5,496 nucleotides of DNA from Brucellaceae bacterium (GCA_031253705.1 JAIRVW010000241.1:1-5496); one strand, 5' to 3'; numbered from the stretch's first letter, positions 1 through 5,496 are shown. Notes: generated by a model not told the origin, from the letters alone. Made by a program: numbers and translations.

Positions 1-225
1 ATATTTCACTTCCAGCTTGCGGGCGATCGGCCCGTCAATACCATCAACGAACAGCGCCAGACCCAGCCAGAGAAACATCGCTGTCCAGTCTTTTTCACTG
101 GCAGCAACCAGTGACAGGAAAGCCAGAAAAGAGCCGGAAGCCGTTAACAGGTGAACGGAAAAAGCCCTGACCTGAGGCAGAGTGACTTTTTTGGCTTTCA
201 GTTTGTCTGTCAGTTTCGCTTTCAA
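1..225 (-). CDS. pcs: Phosphatidylcholine synthase, N-terminal part (cut by window edge)
   Basis: The reverse strand reads 75 codons from a TTG at 225-223 to the window edge. The protein contains RAFSVHLLTASGSFLAF, a hydrophobic stretch, and then LFVDGIDGPIARKLEV. The DG-x2-DG-x2-AR pattern is the start of the CDP-alcohol phosphatidyltransferase signature, and this version is typical of bacterial Pcs. Family knowledge: Pcs is an inner-membrane enzyme that condenses CDP-diacylglycerol with choline to give phosphatidylcholine and CMP; Brucella and rhizobia use it with host choline. An in-frame TAA lies at 255-253 and no ATG occurs before the membrane segment, so TTG is the best start, although the Shine-Dalgarno sequence is poor (GCAGAG, very close to the start). 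The rest of the signature (G-x3-D-x3-D) and the other membrane helices lie outside the window. The gene diverges from the hydroxylase gene at 494. The family is confident; the start is tentative. Confidence 0.9.
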   Translation of the reverse strand, partial: MKAKLTDKLKAKKVTLPQVRAFSVHLLTASGSFLAFLSLVAASEKDWTAMFLWLGLALFVDGIDGPIARKLEVKY

Positions 226-277
226 GGTCTCTGCCGATTCTATTGCAAAAAGTTAATGAACTATCACTCACGATAGC

Positions 278-298
278 TTTTGTCGAAAAACGTCAAAA
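278..298. promoter_or_regulatory. Imperfect 21-bp palindrome, possible operator
   Basis: TTTTGTCG (278-285) and CGTCAAAA (291-298) form half-sites around five A residues; seven of the eight base pairs match and one T-T position does not. Just upstream is a second dyad, CTATC (261-265) and GATAG (272-276). Their position between two divergent genes fits a regulator binding site. The symmetry is visible in the sequence; the operator role is inference and no regulator is identified. AT-rich DNA can produce such symmetry by chance. Confidence 0.3.
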
Positions 299-483
299 GT
301 GCAACAAAATGAATGCTAAAAAACAGACAAAATGTCGCTCATCCAAAGAAGTTACCTGCCACGGACAACTATCTCCGTTTAAATATGTGATTTTAGTGTC
401 GTAAGGGCTACTTATGGCCTAATAGATTTGGCAGGCTATTTTCGGCAATTTAGCTGTTTGACGATCAAAAGCCGGAAAACAAA

Positions 484-489
484 GAGGTG
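484..489 (+). promoter_or_regulatory. Ribosome binding site deciding the hydroxylase start
   Basis: GAGGTG ends four bases before the ATG at 494 (GAGG six bases before). No comparable site precedes the in-frame TTG at 428, so this site fixes the start and removes 22 codons from the longest open frame. The removed residues are basic and do not resemble the family's N-terminus. Confidence 0.75.
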
Positions 490-493
490 CATT

Positions 494-1759
494 ATGTCAG
501 GCTCCGTTCATTCATCAGAGTTCACTTCAGCGCGCATTCTTGTGAGCGGCAGCGGCCCTGCAGGAATGATTGCGGCACTGGCGATGGCGCAGGCAGGATA
601 TGATATTTTGCTGGCAGGTCCTGTCAGTGATCAGGATGACCGCCGCACCACAGCACTGATGATGCCCGCGATTGAATATCTCGACAGCCTCGGTGTGTGG
701 CAGACGATCCGGCCGGATACGGCAGCCCTCGCCTCCATGCGCATTGTTGACGGTACCCGCAGGCTGATCCGCAGCCCTGCGGTTACCTTCCGCGCCTCGG
801 AAATCGGCGCAGAAGCCTTTGGCTACAATATTCCCAATTTGCTGCTGAACCGCGTACTCCATGAAGCTGTCAGCGCGCATCCGCGGATTGCCCGTAATTT
901 CAGCAATGCCACCGCCTATCAGCACAATAGCGACAGTATTTCAGTGACTTTCAGCGACGGACAAGTTGTGACCACACCGCTGGTGGTGGCTGCTGATGGT
1001 CGTAACAGTCTGGCGCGTGATGCAGCCGGCATTAAAACCCGTCGCTGGCATTATCCGCAAACAGCCGTTGTCTGCTCTTTCAGTCATGCAATTCCGCATC
1101 AGAATATTTCGACCGAGTTTCATACTGAAGACGGCCCTTTCACACAGGTGCCATTACCGGGCAACCGCTCCAGTCTCGTCTGGGTTGCCAATCCGCTGCG
1201 CGCCAAAAGCCTGATGGCACTGGATACCGAACAGCTTGCCCGTGAGATTGAAACCAAAATGCAATCTATGCTCGGCCGCATTACAGTCGACACTAAACAA
1301 CAGGCATGGCCGCTTTCCGGCCTCGTGCCTTTGAAATTTGCAGCCAAACGCACGATCCTGATCGGCGAAGCAGCGCATGTCTTCCCGCCAATCGGTGCGC
1401 AAGGTCTCAACCTCGGCACCCGCGACGTGGAGACACTGATCTCCGCTCTGAGCAAAGACACGAATGATGCCGGTTCTGACCGCGTTATCCGCGCTTATGA
1501 CAGCGGCCGCCGCCCTGATATTCTGGCACGTACCGGATCAGTTGATGTGCTGAACCGCACATTGCTCTCCGACTTCCTGCCAGCACAGATTATTCGTGGC
1601 ACAGGGCTGGAAATCCTGCGTGTTGTGCCGCCGCTGCGTGCTTTCTTCATGCGTGAAGGCTTGCGTCCCGGTGGTGGCTTTAAAGCCCTGCTACCATCTT
1701 TCTCTGCTAAAAAAGCAGCAGTTCCTGCCGAAATGCCACATCAAGACGGATCACAATGA
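494..1759 (+). CDS. UbiH/UbiF-family FAD-dependent hydroxylase (probable ubiquinone biosynthesis monooxygenase)
   Basis: A 421-residue class A flavoprotein monooxygenase, a normal length for the UbiH/UbiF/UbiL family. Visible motifs are GSGPAG at residues 19-24 (GxGxxG, binding the ADP part of FAD), VVAADGRNSLAR near 164-175 (the DG motif for FAD and NAD(P)H), and GEAAHVFPPIGAQGLNLG at 291-308, the position of the second FAD motif. That motif normally reads GDAAH; here Glu292 replaces Asp. Family knowledge: these enzymes put hydroxyl groups on the polyprenylated aromatic ring during ubiquinone synthesis, at the membrane surface, using O2 and NAD(P)H. Alphaproteobacteria often use UbiL or UbiM with relaxed position choice, so I give no symbol and cannot say which carbon is hydroxylated. 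Other class A hydroxylase roles are possible but less likely. The stop codon overlaps the hspQ start by 4 bp. The ATG start is supported by GAGGTG at 484-489. Confidence 0.85.
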   Translation: MSGSVHSSEFTSARILVSGSGPAGMIAALAMAQAGYDILLAGPVSDQDDRRTTALMMPAIEYLDSLGVWQTIRPDTAALASMRIVDGTRRLIRSPAVTFRASEIGAEAFGYNIPNLLLNRVLHEAVSAHPRIARNFSNATAYQHNSDSISVTFSDGQVVTTPLVVAADGRNSLARDAAGIKTRRWHYPQTAVVCSFSHAIPHQNISTEFHTEDGPFTQVPLPGNRSSLVWVANPLRAKSLMALDTEQLAREIETKMQSMLGRITVDTKQQAWPLSGLVPLKFAAKRTILIGEAAHVFPPIGAQGLNLGTRDVETLISALSKDTNDAGSDRVIRAYDSGRRPDILARTGSVDVLNRTLLSDFLPAQIIRGTGLEILRVVPPLRAFFMREGLRPGGGFKALLPSFSAKKAAVPAEMPHQDGSQ

Positions 1760-2094
1760 GTGCTTTTGAAGTAAAATATGCACGTTTTCAGATCGGACAG
1801 GTGGTGCGTCACCGCCTGCTACCGTTTCGCGGCATCATTTTTGATGTCGATCCGGAATTCGCCAATACTGAGGAATGGTACATGTCCATTCCTGAAGCCT
1901 CACGTCCGAAACGTGAGCAGCCGTTTTATCATGTGCTAGCAGAGAATGAGGAAACGGATTACGTAGCCTATGTGTCTGAGCAAAATCTGGAAGAAGATGA
2001 AAGCGGTGAGCCGCTGCGCCATCCGCAGATCAGCGACTATTTCGATATCGACAGTCAAGGCGAATATCGCTTTAAAGCCGCGCCATTGAATTAA
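1756..2094 (+). CDS. hspQ: Heat shock protein HspQ (YccV-like hemimethylated-DNA-binding domain)
   Basis: A 112-residue protein that is almost entirely one YccV/HspQ domain (about residues 10-106). Typical features are FQIGQVVRHRLLPFRGIIFDVDPEF near the N-terminus, QPFYHVLAENEE in the middle and YVSEQNLEED after it; E. coli HspQ (105 residues) has the same order (IGQQVRH, G-x-V-x-DIDP, PWYHV, Y-x-AE). Family knowledge: HspQ was described in E. coli as a heat-shock protein that binds hemimethylated DNA and affects DnaA stability, and in Yersinia as a factor that enhances Lon protease specificity and is itself a Lon substrate. It is a small cytosolic protein. Its ATG lies inside the end of the hydroxylase gene (ATGA), with only a weak GACGG upstream, which points to translational coupling. 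The acidic middle part (EDESGE) and the mostly polar tail are ordinary for the family. The hairpin at 2138-2163 follows. Confidence 0.95.
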   Translation: MSAFEVKYARFQIGQVVRHRLLPFRGIIFDVDPEFANTEEWYMSIPEASRPKREQPFYHVLAENEETDYVAYVSEQNLEEDESGEPLRHPQISDYFDIDSQGEYRFKAAPLN

Positions 2095-2137
2095 ATTCAC
2101 ATATTACATTTTTACTGTAATGCACTGATAATAAATA

Positions 2138-2163
2138 AAAAGGCCGGATTTCTCCGGCCTTTT
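2138..2163. terminator. Bidirectional rho-independent terminator
   Basis: AAAAGGCCGGA (2138-2148) and TCCGGCCTTTT (2153-2163) form an 11-bp perfect stem with a TTTC loop. On the plus strand the stem ends in TTTT followed by CTTATAT; on the minus strand it is followed by TTTTTATTTATT. It lies 43 bp after the hspQ stop and 10 bp from the thrS stop, between convergent genes, so it can serve both. A weaker AT-rich inverted repeat (ATTACA 2103-2108, TGTAAT 2116-2121) lies before it. Confidence 0.92.
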
Positions 2164-2173
2164 CTTATATCAA

Positions 2174-4141
2174 TTACGCACGGCGAAGATCCGGCGGTGT
2201 TGCCTCTTCGCGCAATGAGCTCAGTGCCTCATCCAGCGACATTGGTGTCTGGTCTCGGGAGCCGAGACGACGCACATTGACTGTACGCTCTTCCGCTTCA
2301 CGTTTACCAAGCACCAGAATGACCGGCACTTTCTGCAACGAGTGCTCACGCACCTTGTAGTTGATCTTCTCGTTGCGGAAGTCGGTCGTTACCTGCAGGC
2401 CTGCTTTTTTGAGCAAGCTCGCGACTTCCTGACCATATTCATCCGCTTCTGAAGTGATCGTAGCCACAACAACCTGAATTGGTGCGAACCACAGCGGCAT
2501 ATGACCGGCAAAGTTCTCGATCAGAATACCGAGGAAACGCTCCATCGAGCCACAGATCGCGCGGTGGATCATTACCGGCTGCTGCTTCTCGGAGTTGTTA
2601 TCGATATAGAATGCACCGAAACGTTCCGGCAGGTTGAAGTCAACCTGCGTTGTACCGCACTGCCATTCACGTCCGATCGCATCTTTCAGCGTATATTCGA
2701 ACTTAGGACCGTAGAATGCACCCTCACCTGGCAGAATGCCGGTTTTGATGCGGCCTCCGGAATTGGCTTCGATTGTCTTGAGCACTTCGCCCATAACGCT
2801 TTCCGCACGATCCCACAGCGCATCATCACCCACGCGCTTTTCAGGACGTGTGGAGAGTTTGACGGTGATCTGATCGAAGCCAAAATCAGCATAAGTTGAA
2901 AGGATCAGGTCGTTAATGCGCAGGCATTCATCGGCCATCTGCTCGTCTGTACAGAAGATATGCGCATCATCCTGCGTAAAGCCGCGAACGCGCATCAGAC
3001 CATGCAAAGCACCGGATGGCTCATAACGATGCACATTACCGAATTCTGCCATTTTGATCGGCAGATCGCGGTAGGATTTCAAACCATGTTTGAAAATCTG
3101 CACGTGACCCGGGCAGTTCATCGGCTTCAGTGCGAAAACGCGGTCATCCTCAGTGTCATCACCGGCAGTGGTGACCTTGAACATGTTGTCTTTATACCAG
3201 CCCCAGTGACCGGATGTTTCCCAAAGGGATTTATCCAGCACCTGCGGTGCGTTGACTTCCTGATAGCCATGATCGTCGAGACGACGGCGCATATAGCTGA
3301 CAAGGCTCTGGAACATGCGCCAGCCCTTGGAATGCCAGAACACCACGCCCGGACCTTCTTCCTGAAAATGGAACAGATCCATTTCACGGCCGAGACGGCG
3401 ATGGTCGCGCTTTTCAGCTTCTTCCAGCATTGTCAGATATTGCTGCAGATCAGCATCATTCGCGAATGCTGTACCGTAAATACGGGTCAGCATCGGATTG
3501 TTGCTGTCACCGCGCCAATAAGCACCGGCAACTTTCATCAGTTTGAACGCATTGCCGATCTGGCCTGTGGACGCCATGTGCGGACCACGGCAAAGATCAA
3601 ACCAGTCGCCCTGATAATAGATCTTAAGATCCTGACCTTCAGGGATCGCATCAATCAGCTCAACCTTGTAGGATTCACCCTTATCGGAGAAAACCTGCTT
3701 GGCCTTTTCGCGTGTCCAGACTTCGCGTGTGAACGACTTGTTGCGGGCAATGATTTCACGCATTTTCTTTTCGATAACCGGCAGGTCATCGGGTGTGAAA
3801 GGTTCATTGCGGGCGAAGTCATAATAGAAGCCGTTTTCAATAACCGGTCCGATTGTGACCTGAGTGCCAGGGAAAAGCTCCTGCACAGCTTCAGCCAGAA
3901 CGTGGGCGCAGTCGTGGCGGATCAGTTCCAGCGCGCGCGGATCTTCACGGGTGAGAATCTCGACTTTGCCTGATGCGCCCAGAGGCTCGGACAAATCACG
4001 CACAGTACCGTCAACCGCATAGGCGACAGACTTTTTGGCCAGTGATTTGGAGATGGATTCGGCAAGCGCCAGACCGGTCATGGCCGGATCATATTCGCGC
4101 TGTGAGCCGTCAGGAAATTCGAGAGTAATAAGATCAGACAT
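2174..4141 (-). CDS. thrS: Threonine--tRNA ligase
   Basis: A complete 655-residue class II aminoacyl-tRNA synthetase that activates threonine with ATP and charges tRNA-Thr in the cytoplasm. Domains in order: TGS (about 1-63); an editing domain with HDCAH (His76, His80) and LCRGPH (Cys184, His188), the HxxxH and CxxxH site that clears Ser-tRNA-Thr; the catalytic core (about 245-545); and the anticodon-binding domain (about 550-645). The core has MNCPGH (Cys343), motif 2 with Arg372 and QDDAH (His394), and motif 3 with [13 protein letters not shown] (His526). Cys343, His394 and His526 correspond to the E. coli zinc ligands Cys334, His385 and His511, so all are present. Three in-frame ATGs lie at 4153, 4147 and 4141; I chose 4141 because GAGGA precedes it by five bases and [13 protein letters not shown] fits the family start. 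The gene is last in a run after the scaffold gene and yidD, and ends at the shared terminator. Confidence 0.98.
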   Translation of the reverse strand: MSDLITLEFPDGSQREYDPAMTGLALAESISKSLAKKSVAYAVDGTVRDLSEPLGASGKVEILTREDPRALELIRHDCAHVLAEAVQELFPGTQVTIGPVIENGFYYDFARNEPFTPDDLPVIEKKMREIIARNKSFTREVWTREKAKQVFSDKGESYKVELIDAIPEGQDLKIYYQGDWFDLCRGPHMASTGQIGNAFKLMKVAGAYWRGDSNNPMLTRIYGTAFANDADLQQYLTMLEEAEKRDHRRLGREMDLFHFQEEGPGVVFWHSKGWRMFQSLVSYMRRRLDDHGYQEVNAPQVLDKSLWETSGHWGWYKDNMFKVTTAGDDTEDDRVFALKPMNCPGHVQIFKHGLKSYRDLPIKMAEFGNVHRYEPSGALHGLMRVRGFTQDDAHIFCTDEQMADECLRINDLILSTYADFGFDQITVKLSTRPEKRVGDDALWDRAESVMGEVLKTIEANSGGRIKTGILPGEGAFYGPKFEYTLKDAIGREWQCGTTQVDFNLPERFGAFYIDNNSEKQQPVMIHRAICGSMERFLGILIENFAGHMPLWFAPIQVVVATITSEADEYGQEVASLLKKAGLQVTTDFRNEKINYKVREHSLQKVPVILVLGKREAEERTVNVRRLGSRDQTPMSLDEALSSLREEATPPDLRRA

Positions 4142-4292
4142 TGTCATCCTCATCCAGTCCCGCCAACGATTGCGGGTGGTTGTTTAAAGTAAATGTATAA
4201 TTACCGGCTTTTGCAAAACGAAGTGCAGATGCGACCGGTCGTGTCTCTATAATCAATCTAAACAGGGAAATAAACCTTGAGAGTAGAAATGC
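4142..4292 (-). other. thrS leader / yidD-thrS spacer
   Basis: This 151-nt spacer separates yidD from thrS and has no terminator-like hairpin, so read-through from yidD is possible, as is a separate thrS promoter. TATACA (minus strand, near 4199-4194) could be a -10 box, but its -35 partner is weak. A perfect 10-bp palindrome CGACCGGTCG sits at 4232-4241. Near the start codon, CCCGC (4176-4172) and GCGGG (4163-4159) can form a 5-bp GC stem just upstream of the thrS ribosome binding site. No leader peptide rich in threonine codons is visible. Confidence 0.45.
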
Positions 4293-4652
4293 TTAGTCAT
4301 TCCCGGGTTTTGCTGCGGAAATGTGCCAATAACGCCACGGAAAATACCATTTATAATGCGGCTCCAGCACTTCCGGCACACGATCAATGCCGCAGGTACC
4401 GAAAGGCCCGCAGCGTATGATGCGAAACAGCCCCATCCAGCCGCCGGTCCACAGGCCATAACGGGCAACAGCCTCATAGGCATATTCAGAGCAAGTCGGC
4501 ATATGGCGGCAGGAATTGCCGATAAAGCCCGATAAAGTCAGCTGGTAAAGCCGGATGAAGCCAATACCCAGCAAGCGATCCGGCGTTTTACGCCAGACGC
4601 CCTGATAATTCCGGCTATAGGCTTTGCGTGTTTTCGGCTCCGGCGGACACAT
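4293..4652 (-). CDS. yidD: Membrane protein insertion efficiency factor YidD
   Basis: A 119-residue protein with the YidD/DUF37 core: LIRLYQ-type start (IRLYQLTLSGFIG, about 33-45), then NSCRHMPTCSEYAYEAV (46-62), GLWTGGWMGLFRIIRCGPFG (about 66-85) and GIDRVPEVL. The CxxxxxC-S-x-YA signature is diagnostic. Compared with the textbook form, the SP of ISPLLG is replaced by SG, and GYDPVP by GIDRVP; from memory these variants are common in rhizobia. Family knowledge: YidD is a small protein at the inner face of the membrane that helps YidC/Sec insert membrane proteins; in E. coli it lies in the rnpA-yidC cluster. Here it sits instead between an Fe-S scaffold gene and thrS. The start ATG follows the scaffold stop TAA after one base and has no Shine-Dalgarno sequence, so translation probably depends on coupling. 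An in-frame start 18 codons further upstream would lie inside the scaffold gene and is not supported. Confidence 0.95.
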   Translation of the reverse strand: MCPPEPKTRKAYSRNYQGVWRKTPDRLLGIGFIRLYQLTLSGFIGNSCRHMPTCSEYAYEAVARYGLWTGGWMGLFRIIRCGPFGTCGIDRVPEVLEPHYKWYFPWRYWHISAAKPGND

Positions 4653-4653
4653 A

Positions 4654-5094
4654 TTATTCGGCAGCAGCTTTAGCGGCGATCTGATCGAGGCAGTCAACAA
4701 CAGCATCGAAGGTCAGCAAGGTCGAGGCATGACGGGCTTTATAATCCCGTACCGGCTCAAAAAAGCGCAAATCTTCAAAGCGCCCTTCCGGCGGTGCGCC
4801 ATTGTCTTTCAGCATTGCCGTCATTTGCGCCCGCAATGCACGCAGCTCCACCTCTGTAGAGCCGATAATATGACGCGCCATAACGGAGGATGTCGCCTGT
4901 CCCAGAGCGCATGCCTTTACCTCATGGGCGAAATCAGTGACCACGCCGTTCTGCACTTTCAAATCAACCGTAACAGTCGATCCGCACAGTTTGGAATGCG
5001 CTTTGGCTGTGGCATCCGGTGCATCCAGACGACCGATATGCGGGATATTACCGGCGAATTCGAGAATCCGGGCATTATACATCTCATTGATCAT
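4654..5094 (-). CDS. NifU/IscU-like iron-sulfur cluster assembly scaffold protein
   Basis: A 146-residue protein with the NifU N-terminal (IscU/SufU) fold. It has KLCGSTVTVDL (Cys37), VKACALGQATSSVMARH (Cys62) and DYKARHASTLLTFDAV (His122). Family knowledge: such proteins receive sulfide from a cysteine desulfurase and build [2Fe-2S] clusters using three Cys and an Asp; in E. coli IscU these are Cys37, Asp39, Cys63, His105 and Cys106. Here the Asp position is Ser39 and the third Cys position is Ala123, while His122 remains. Another Cys (135) lies near the C-terminus but not at the canonical place. The insert GAPPEGRFEDLRFFEPVRDY before the His is longer than in IscU and more like SufU. The start at 5094 is preceded by a very good GGAGGAG (5108-5102); the longer open frame to 5136 has no such site. 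It is the first gene of the run and is followed one base later by yidD. I give no symbol because iscU, sufU and nifU all fit only in part. Confidence 0.93.
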   Translation of the reverse strand: MINEMYNARILEFAGNIPHIGRLDAPDATAKAHSKLCGSTVTVDLKVQNGVVTDFAHEVKACALGQATSSVMARHIIGSTEVELRALRAQMTAMLKDNGAPPEGRFEDLRFFEPVRDYKARHASTLLTFDAVVDCLDQIAAKAAAE

Positions 5095-5284
5095 CCGGTT
5101 TCTCCTCCAGCATGCGAAAAATCCACTTTCGGGCATGATTTCATAGATGGCGATATAAATATTTCATTTCAAGCCGATAAAGAAAACAGGCAACCGAAAT
5201 GCGACATAAATCGGCTGCCTTTGCCCTTTTAATATCTTTGGCTTACTCTATATAGAACAGGCATTTGCTTTTGCGGTCATATTC

Positions 5285-5356
5285 GAAGGCTGATGCAGAC
5301 AGGCAGATTCGTCTGCACGTGACAGATAACTGCCCCGACATAAATGCCAAGCCTTC
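5285..5356 (+). repeat. Nested inverted repeats, possible structured 5' leader
   Basis: GAAGGCT (5285-5291) pairs with AGCCTTC (5350-5356), enclosing TGCAGAC (5294-5300) paired with GTCTGCA (5311-5317) over a 10-nt loop. In that loop GGCAG (5302-5306) is complementary to CTGCC (5330-5334), which would make an H-type pseudoknot. The pairings are read directly from the sequence; that they form in an RNA, or act as a regulatory leader for the gene at 5474, is inference. The match to known riboswitch classes that I can recall is not good enough to name one. Confidence 0.35.
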
Positions 5357-5439
5357 AGCGGTAGCAACAATTACGCTCAATCTTATCCGAAGAGCATTAT
5401 AGCCACTGAGAAAGCTTCGAAACAGTGTCCGTTTAACTC

Positions 5440-5459
5440 GTCTCTCCACAGAGGGAGAC
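5440..5459 (+). repeat. Hairpin just upstream of the ribosome binding site at 5463
   Basis: GTCTCTC (5440-5446) pairs with GGGAGAC (5453-5459), seven pairs including one G-U, with a six-base loop. It ends three bases before GGGAG (5463-5467), the likely Shine-Dalgarno sequence of the gene at 5474. GGGAG also occurs within the right arm, so it could compete for, or hold in reserve, a ribosome binding sequence. Function is inferred only. Confidence 0.35.
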
Positions 5460-5473
5460 TACGGGAGCTCGAA

Positions 5474-5496
5474 ATGAACAAGCACATTTCCGATAC
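5474..5496 (+). CDS. Start of an unidentified gene (cut by window edge)
   Basis: ATG at 5474 opens a frame reading MNKHISD before the window ends. GGGAG (5463-5467) sits six bases upstream, which is good spacing. The same frame is open back to 5330, but there is no other ATG, GTG or TTG start in it and its composition is not protein-like, so 5474 is the likely start. Seven residues are too few to name a product. The gene diverges from the scaffold-yidD-thrS run and may have a long, structured leader. Confidence 0.45.

Larger units (their letters stand above)
226..493. other. Divergent intergenic region between pcs and the hydroxylase gene
   Basis: This 268-bp AT-rich stretch separates two divergent genes, so it must hold the promoters of both. 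I see no convincing -35/-10 pair in either direction. A TTGACG hexamer on the minus strand (296-291) is the best -35-like element for pcs, but no matching -10 box sits at normal spacing. Two dyads lie side by side at 261-276 and 278-298 and are listed separately. One GANTC site (the CcrM methylation motif of alphaproteobacteria) is at 236-240, just upstream of the pcs start. The hydroxylase frame is open upstream to a TTG at 428, but nothing supports that start. Confidence 0.6.
5095..5473. other. Divergent intergenic region between the scaffold gene and an unidentified gene
   Basis: This 379-bp region must hold the promoters for the scaffold-yidD(-thrS) run on the minus strand and for the gene starting at 5474 on the plus strand. 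The part 5137-5260 is AT-rich and looks promoter-like, with TATATA at 5249-5254 as a possible plus-strand -10 box and TTGAAA on the minus strand (near 5182-5177) as a possible -35, but neither has a good partner. The part 5285-5356 holds nested inverted repeats, and a hairpin at 5440-5459 abuts the downstream ribosome binding site; both are listed separately. Short open frames here lack ribosome binding sites and protein-like composition. Confidence 0.5.

Noticed and set aside
428..493. N-terminal extension of the hydroxylase from TTG at 428
   Set aside because: No Shine-Dalgarno sequence at 428, a basic non-family N-terminus, and a good ribosome binding site directly before ATG 494.
2103..2121. 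AT-rich inverted repeat ATTACA/TGTAAT after hspQ as a separate terminator
   Set aside because: The stem is only six weak pairs; the GC-rich hairpin at 2138-2163 is the clear terminator.
2960..3973. A 337-codon open frame on the plus strand opposite thrS
   Set aside because: It lies wholly within the highly conserved thrS coding sequence on the other strand, has no ribosome binding site or recognisable domain, and is explained by codon use in thrS.
4142..4153. Alternative thrS starts at 4153 and 4147
   Set aside because: Both are possible in principle (GGCGGG precedes 4153), but the start at 4141 has a well-spaced GAGGA and matches the usual family N-terminus.
4253..4483. Minus-strand open frame overlapping the 3' part of yidD
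   Set aside because: It overlaps yidD in another frame and lacks protein-family features; yidD motifs are in the chosen frame.
4624..5232. A 202-codon plus-strand open frame opposite the scaffold gene
   Set aside because: It is antisense to a confidently identified gene, rich in Cys, His and Arg in an unconvincing pattern, and has no ribosome binding site.
5243..5449. A 68-codon minus-strand open frame starting at GTG in the divergent region
   Set aside because: No ribosome binding site, an Arg/Ser/Cys-rich sequence without family features, and it runs through the inverted repeats.
5285..5450. Possible cobalamin or SAM-II riboswitch (fragments such as CTGCCCC and GCCACTG, and pseudoknot-like pairing)
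   Set aside because: The fragments are isolated and not in the order or spacing of the cobalamin consensus as I recall it, and the conserved loop and tail of SAM-II are absent. Kept only as an unnamed structured-leader candidate.

Overview
The window looks like ordinary chromosomal DNA of an alphaproteobacterium of the Hyphomicrobiales, most likely a Brucellaceae relative (Brucella/Ochrobactrum/Pseudochrobactrum-like). The evidence is the close family resemblance, from memory, of the threonyl-tRNA synthetase, the choline-dependent phosphatidylcholine synthase, the rhizobial-type YidD and the NifU/IscU-like scaffold. The intergenic parts are AT-rich relative to the genes. No mobile element, CRISPR array, tRNA or rRNA is visible.

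Layout: (1) Position 1 to 225, minus strand: the first 75 residues of phosphatidylcholine synthase (Pcs), cut by the window edge. (2) 226-493: a divergent intergenic stretch with two neighbouring dyad elements. (3) 494-2094, plus strand: a two-gene unit, a UbiH/UbiF-family FAD hydroxylase followed with a 4-bp ATGA overlap by hspQ. (4) 2138-2163: a strong hairpin with T tracts on both sides that can end transcription of both hspQ and the convergent thrS. (5) 2174-5094, minus strand: a three-gene run read as Fe-S scaffold protein, then yidD (1 nt gap), then a 151-nt leader and thrS. (6) 5095-5473: a 379-bp divergent intergenic region with nested inverted repeats. (7) 5474 to the end, plus strand: the first seven codons of an unidentified gene.

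The genes are housekeeping functions: membrane lipid synthesis (Pcs), quinone ring hydroxylation (UbiH-like), protein quality control and DNA binding (HspQ), iron-sulfur cluster assembly (NifU-like), membrane protein insertion (YidD) and tRNA charging (ThrRS). The tight yidD/scaffold coupling and the ubi hydroxylase/hspQ overlap imply co-expression, but nothing in the sequence proves a shared pathway.

I did not find a clearly new biological system. The points most worth a second look are the scaffold protein lacking two canonical IscU active-site residues, the nested inverted repeats with pseudoknot potential at 5285-5356, and the paired dyads between pcs and the hydroxylase.
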